The position numbers were made by a program, and so were the translations under genes. Below, in pieces: positions 60,399 through 64,000 of a stretch of DNA of 64,000 bases. The stretch is from Acidovorax sp. A79 (GTDB taxonomy: Bacteria; Pseudomonadota; Gammaproteobacteria; Burkholderiales; Burkholderiaceae_C). The notes under the pieces were generated by a model, which saw nothing but the letters and a program-made list of their open reading frames with translations, was not told the origin of the DNA and made no database searches. The stretch covers positions 5,124,501-5,188,500 of the forward strand of contig NZ_AP028672.1 in the NCBI RefSeq assembly GCF_041154505.1, in the 5' to 3' direction. The number at the start of each line of letters is the position of its first letter. Positions within the stretch are counted from its first letter, which is position 1.

Positions 60399-61762
60399 AA
60401 CGACAACTCCTGGCTGGGCGCCTTGGCCCTGACGATCAAGTAGACATCCCCACAAGCAAAGACGAACAACGTACCTTACTCCAGATGGTTTCCGGCGAGA
60501 AATCACTGGACCACGGCATCGGTGGCGCGCTGACGAGCTTGAAGAAGTTGGGTGTCTACCCCTCTGAATTTGGTATTGATCTGCTGGTGGTCGCTGCGCA
60601 TGTCCATGCGGCAGATACCCGTATTTCTCGCGCGGAACAGTCTCAGGACTCGTGGACGCGGGAGATCCGCTTGGTCGTTCCGGTCAGTGACCCGGTACGC
60701 TGGACTGGCGCGGCCTCAACGCTGACGAAAGCCCTGAATTTCTTGACTGGTGATCGCTGGACGATTGGGTTCCGGGCTCGACCGCCGAGGTTTGCGACCA
60801 TTGCCCAAGTTGCCCCACCTACTTTGATTGCGCCGCCGTTTGATACCGTGAGCTTGTTCTCGGGTGGCCTGGACAGTTTGATTGGTGCTATCGATCTCTT
60901 GGAAGCCGGAGCGACGCCATTGTTGGTCAGTCACTTTGGTGAAGGCGCGACTAGCGATGCGCAAGGCAAGCTCTTCGCCGCTTTGAAGAAGCACTACGAT
61001 AAGTCCTCGTTCGAGCGCTTGCGCGTCGGTATGACATTCGTCGACGGTCTGGTAAAGGACGTCGGATCAGAGAACAGTACGCGGGGGCGTTCGTTCCTGT
61101 TCTTTGCACTCGGTGTGTTCGCTGGGACCGGCCTGAATAAGGCCTTCATCCTGCGGGTACCCGAAAATGGACTGATCGCGTTGAATGTACCTCTTGACCC
61201 ATTGCGACTCGGTTCGAACAGCACACGTACCACGCACCCCTACTACATGGCGCGCTGGAATGAACTGCTGATAGAACTGGGCATCAACGGGCGTATCGAG
61301 AATCCGTGTTGGGACAAGACGAAGGGGGAGATGGCTGCTAGTTGTGGCAACCAGGCGCTGCTGACCAAGCTTGCACCGAATTCCCTGTCGTGTTCATCTC
61401 CGACAAAGGGGCGGTGGCAGGGGCTCGGCATCGAGCATTGCGGATACTGTTTGCCATGTCTGATTCGGCGTGCTGCCTTGGACAGCGCCTGGGGAGCAGG
61501 AGAGGACAAGACAACCTATACGGTGCAGGACCTTCGCGCCAAGGCTCTGGACACGCGAGAATCCATTGGAAAGCAGGTGCGATCCTTTCAGTATGCGATC
61601 GAACGCATGCGTGGTCGGCCACAGCTTGCAAACCTCCTGATCCACAAACCTGGCTCGCTTGCGGATGAGGTCACGCATCTCGATCAGCTCGCAGATGTTT
61701 ATCGCCGCGGTCTTGCAGAAGTTGCCGATTTGGTCGACGGTGTCGAGACAAGGCCAAGTTGA
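60395..61762 (+). CDS. qatC: QatC, QueC-like protein
   Basis: A 455-aa protein with a PP-loop ATPase domain: SLFSGGLDSLIGA (SGGLDS at 156-161) and LPLSCSSPTK-like segments, plus a zinc-site CGYCLPCLIRRAAL near residue 350. QueC makes 7-cyano-7-deazaguanine; the Qat version has about 145 extra N-terminal residues. It probably modifies a nucleobase or a protein end in the defence reaction. Overlaps both neighbours. Confidence 0.92.
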   Translation: MKRQLLAGRLGPDDQVDIPTSKDEQRTLLQMVSGEKSLDHGIGGALTSLKKLGVYPSEFGIDLLVVAAHVHAADTRISRAEQSQDSWTREIRLVVPVSDPVRWTGAASTLTKALNFLTGDRWTIGFRARPPRFATIAQVAPPTLIAPPFDTVSLFSGGLDSLIGAIDLLEAGATPLLVSHFGEGATSDAQGKLFAALKKHYDKSSFERLRVGMTFVDGLVKDVGSENSTRGRSFLFFALGVFAGTGLNKAFILRVPENGLIALNVPLDPLRLGSNSTRTTHPYYMARWNELLIELGINGRIENPCWDKTKGEMAASCGNQALLTKLAPNSLSCSSPTKGRWQGLGIEHCGYCLPCLIRRAALDSAWGAGEDKTTYTVQDLRAKALDTRESIGKQVRSFQYAIERMRGRPQLANLLIHKPGSLADEVTHLDQLADVYRRGLAEVADLVDGVETRPS

Positions 61763-62553
61763 TGTCTGGATCGAAAATGGTGACCACGAAAGGCCTCGTA
61801 GATTTTCACTGCCACCTGGACCTGTATCCCGATCATCAGGTCGCGGTTCAAGAGGCGGAGAATGCGGGGGTCTTTACGCTGGCAGTGACGACGACTCCAA
61901 GGGCGTGGCCTCGGAACCATGAACTCGCTCAGAGAACGCGTCACGTGCGCGCGGCGCTCGGACTGCATCCGCAGCTGGTTGCGGAACGGGCAGGCGAACT
62001 CGATCTTTGGGACCGATACCTGTCAGAGACACGGTACGTCGGGGAGGTGGGCCTTGATGCGGGGCCACGCTTCTATAAGTCCATCGACATTCAGAAGCGA
62101 GTCTTTCAGCATGTCCTGCAGCGGTGCGCAGAAGCTGGGGGCAAGGTCATCACAGTCCACAGTGTTCGCTCTGCCAAGATCGTGCTCGATCATATCGAGT
62201 CCTATCTCCCGCCAGCACGAGGCAAGGTTGTGCTCCATTGGTTTACGGGGACGAAGGCTGAGGCAACGCGTGCACTTGAGCTTGGGTGTTACTTTTCGAT
62301 CAATGCCGCGATGCTGGATACCCCGCGACATGTGGCTATGGTCACAGCGCTCCCTCTCAACAAGTTGCTGACGGAGACTGATGGTCCGTTCACCAAGACA
62401 GGCCTGAGGCCGTCGAGGCCAGAAGATGTAACGGTAGTCGTTGAGCTGTTGAGCCGCTTGCACAATGTTCTACCGGCGACGATCGCAGAGACAGTACGGT
62501 GCAACTTGCGCAGCTTGCTCGATCACGGTGAACAGATATCCCCGAGCGCCTAG
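61762..62553 (+). CDS. qatD: QatD, TatD-family nuclease
   Basis: A 263-aa TatD-like metal-dependent DNase: HxH in VDFHCHLDLYPDH, Glu in VGEVGLDAG, His in VITVHSVRSA and HWFTGTKAE, Asp in LTETDGPFT. It starts on the last base of qatC (TGATG); a TTG one codon earlier is possible. The full gene order qatA-qatB-qatC-qatD is intact with no visible frameshift. Confidence 0.92.
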   Translation: MSGSKMVTTKGLVDFHCHLDLYPDHQVAVQEAENAGVFTLAVTTTPRAWPRNHELAQRTRHVRAALGLHPQLVAERAGELDLWDRYLSETRYVGEVGLDAGPRFYKSIDIQKRVFQHVLQRCAEAGGKVITVHSVRSAKIVLDHIESYLPPARGKVVLHWFTGTKAEATRALELGCYFSINAAMLDTPRHVAMVTALPLNKLLTETDGPFTKTGLRPSRPEDVTVVVELLSRLHNVLPATIAETVRCNLRSLLDHGEQISPSA

Positions 62554-62613
62554 TGAAAGGCTGGACACCTTCACTTGTTCCCTTCCGATTGACCCACGAC
62601 GAGAAGTGAGACT

Positions 62614-62871
62614 ATGCCGCTGACAGAAAAAGAGATAGCCAACATGAAGCAGCTGATCAGAGACCAAATAGAAAACTACCCTGATTTGGGCGGTATGGTT
62701 GCTGAGGGAAAGCTGTCTTATAAATCCGGCTGGTATGAAGCGAATAGCAAGGAGGCTTTTGACGTCTTCATTCAACATGCCGCCTCGGTTCGAGTTAGCA
62801 AAAAAGGCAAGACTCAGATCAAAGTGCGTGGCCAGAGTAAACGACTCAAGGCGCTCGCCGAAAAGGTTTGA
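62614..62871 (+). CDS. Hypothetical protein after qatD, 85 aa
   Basis: A small basic protein (MPLTEKEIANMKQLIRDQIE, YPDLGGMVAEGKLSYKSGWYEA, KKGKTQIKVRGQSKRLK). GAGAAG lies upstream of the ATG at 62614. No family recognised. It follows qatD after 60 bases in the same direction and could be an extra, unassigned gene of the defence unit. Confidence 0.55.
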   Translation: MPLTEKEIANMKQLIRDQIENYPDLGGMVAEGKLSYKSGWYEANSKEAFDVFIQHAASVRVSKKGKTQIKVRGQSKRLKALAEKV

Positions 62872-63337
62872 ATGTTGATTGGATCGGATCCATAACCTAC
62901 GAGTGGTTGCAGCGCAACGCGCCGAAGTTTGGATTTGTCCGCACTGTAGGCAATTGGGCGCCCGATGAACCCAACGCACAAGTTGCACGGATCAATTGTC
63001 GGTATCAAGATACCTAACAGGCTGCTGAAATACCTCACCGCAGGCGTCTCCCAAAAGTTTTCGACCTCGTAGAACGCGCTACAAGCGACGTTTCTGATGC
63101 GGGCAAGGGGTAAGGCACCCTCAAACTGAACAAATTTTCGATCCGAAATCAGTATTTCAGCAGCCTGCTAACGCGACGACCTGAGATGGCCGCTACAGCG
63201 GGAGATTGTATTGTTGATGGTGTATTGGCAATGGAGTTACTTGCAGGGTGTCGGCGCAGTAGTCTGGCGGAGGGGCAGTGCCAACTTGCAACATTGTCGG
63301 GATTTGCTGTTCATTCTTGAATAGTCATAGGGGTCTT
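62872..63337. other. Gap with MITE
   Basis: About 465 bases without a convincing gene. It contains the 150-base MITE at 63018-63167. The rest shows nothing I can name. Confidence 0.5.
63018..63167. mobile_element. 150-bp MITE with 4-bp target duplication
   Basis: The ends are perfect 16-base inverted repeats, CAGGCTGCTGAAATAC and GTATTTCAGCAGCCTG. Both sides are flanked by CTAA (63014-63017 and 63168-63171), a 4-base target duplication. There is no coding sequence inside. CTAR-type duplications are known for part of the IS5 family, so that family is a candidate source of transposase. Confidence 0.8.
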
Positions 63338-64000
63338 ATGAAGAAGCTCATCACCTTTGCTCTATTGATTGCAGTCGTAGCATCATTTGCGGCCAGGGCG
63401 TCGCCCAGTGCAGTCATTGACGGATTTGAGCGGGCGGCAGCGTTCAATCCAGAGATTGCAACCAGCGTTACGGCTATTCGCCGACGACCTGTAGTCGTTC
63501 TAGTCCCGGGAATTCTTGGTTCAAAACTCACATCACCTACTGTCGGCGACATTTGGGGAAGCGGCATACCGGATCTTGCGAAGATTAAGCTGCCGCCTCA
63601 ACTCGTCGATGAGACCGCGCCGTCTGATGTTCAGGCCACATTGCTCGAGAATTACTTCGGTGATCAATACGGAGATGCCTTCGCTGCTATAAAAGATGCA
63701 GCGAAAAAGATTGGAATTGATGCGGTAGCCTGCGGTTATGACTGGCGTCGCGATCTTCGATCCGGCGCCGCTGACCTAGAAGCTTGTCTATATAGGACCT
63801 TTGGGACCACGCGGCGGACGCTCATTTTTGTATCGCACAGCATGGGTGGAGTTGTTACTGCGGTCTGGAATGCAAAGCATGATGCTCGGCAGTATTCCCG
63901 GCAACATCTGGTAGGCGGTATCGTGCTGCTAGGGTCTCCGCTGCAAGGCAGCTGCGAAGTTCTGCGAATGATTCACGAGGGATACAAACAACCGGTTGAA
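63338..64000 (+). CDS. Secreted LCAT-like alpha/beta hydrolase, partial
   Basis: The frame is open from the ATG at 63338 to the end of the window (221 codons). The signal peptide KKLITFALLIAVVASFAARA is followed by VVVLVPGILGSKLTSPTVGD, the hallmark of the lecithin:cholesterol acyltransferase-like family, CGYDWRRDLRSG, and the nucleophile elbow LIFVSHSMGGVVTA. The catalytic Asp and His lie beyond the window. It is probably exported and acts on lipids or phospholipids. No link to the Qat genes is evident. Confidence 0.8.
   Translation, partial: MKKLITFALLIAVVASFAARASPSAVIDGFERAAAFNPEIATSVTAIRRRPVVVLVPGILGSKLTSPTVGDIWGSGIPDLAKIKLPPQLVDETAPSDVQATLLENYFGDQYGDAFAAIKDAAKKIGIDAVACGYDWRRDLRSGAADLEACLYRTFGTTRRTLIFVSHSMGGVVTAVWNAKHDARQYSRQHLVGGIVLLGSPLQGSCEVLRMIHEGYKQPVE

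Overview
The window looks like a chromosomal stretch of a betaproteobacterium of the family Comamonadaceae (Comamonas, Acidovorax or a relative). The evidence is a phenol-degradation cluster in the aph/phc order of Comamonas testosteroni (GntR repressor, DmpR-type activator, dmpKLMNOPQB, LysR regulator, meta-pathway genes), a large surface protein with an IPTL-type C-terminal sorting signal, and short dispersed intergenic repeats of a kind I associate with this family. No rRNA, tRNA or CRISPR was seen.

Layout. (1) 0.2-6.1 kb, minus strand: an accessory block with an unrecognised 323-aa gene, a permuted NlpC/P60-like hydrolase, a NUDIX protein translationally coupled to a LOTUS/DUF3825-like protein, and a small Gly/Ala-rich hydrophobic protein. 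This may be an undescribed RNA- or nucleotide-sensing conflict system. (2) 7.1-11.4 kb: a type II CBASS anti-phage system (CD-NTase, Cap2, Cap3) with a patatin-like CapV effector convergent on the opposite strand. (3) 11.9-30.4 kb: phenol to central metabolism. aphS and dmpR run leftward. A sigma-54 promoter drives the phenol hydroxylase genes and catechol 2,3-dioxygenase. The meta pathway follows, with a Bug-type solute-binding protein between dmpH and dmpI. (4) 30.4-32.9 kb: an IS3-family and an IS110-family element side by side. (5) 33.2-36.7 kb: a 1166-aa secreted repeat protein containing a perfect 213-bp tandem duplication. (6) 37.3-44.6 kb: part of an integrative or conjugative element (small lipoproteins, XRE regulator, zinc ribbon, H-NS-like, Gp3-like, YqaJ, DUF932), with minus-strand terminator hairpins between several genes. 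(7) 45.1-57.5 kb: a divergent LysR regulator and an eleven-gene plus-strand operon that I read as a biosynthetic gene cluster. It has MFS exporter, GriH-like and GriI-like enzymes (3-amino-4-hydroxybenzoate from aspartate semialdehyde and DHAP), two PaaK-type adenylate-forming ligases, an amidohydrolase-fold protein, and an envelope module (DUF2141, LolD/LolE-like ABC transporter, LolA-like carrier, outer-membrane protein). (8) 57.6-62.6 kb: a complete QatABCD anti-phage operon. (9) 62.9-64.0 kb: a small ORF upstream, a 150-bp MITE with a 4-bp target duplication, and the start of a secreted LCAT-like hydrolase cut by the window end.

The most interesting candidate is region 7. The gene set is what a benzoxazole or related 3-amino-4-hydroxybenzoate-derived metabolite pathway would need, coupled to its own periplasmic/outer-membrane export or protection module. 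The second is the LOTUS/DUF3825-NUDIX block of region 1, which lies next to CBASS. Function calls rest on motifs read by eye; no database search was run.
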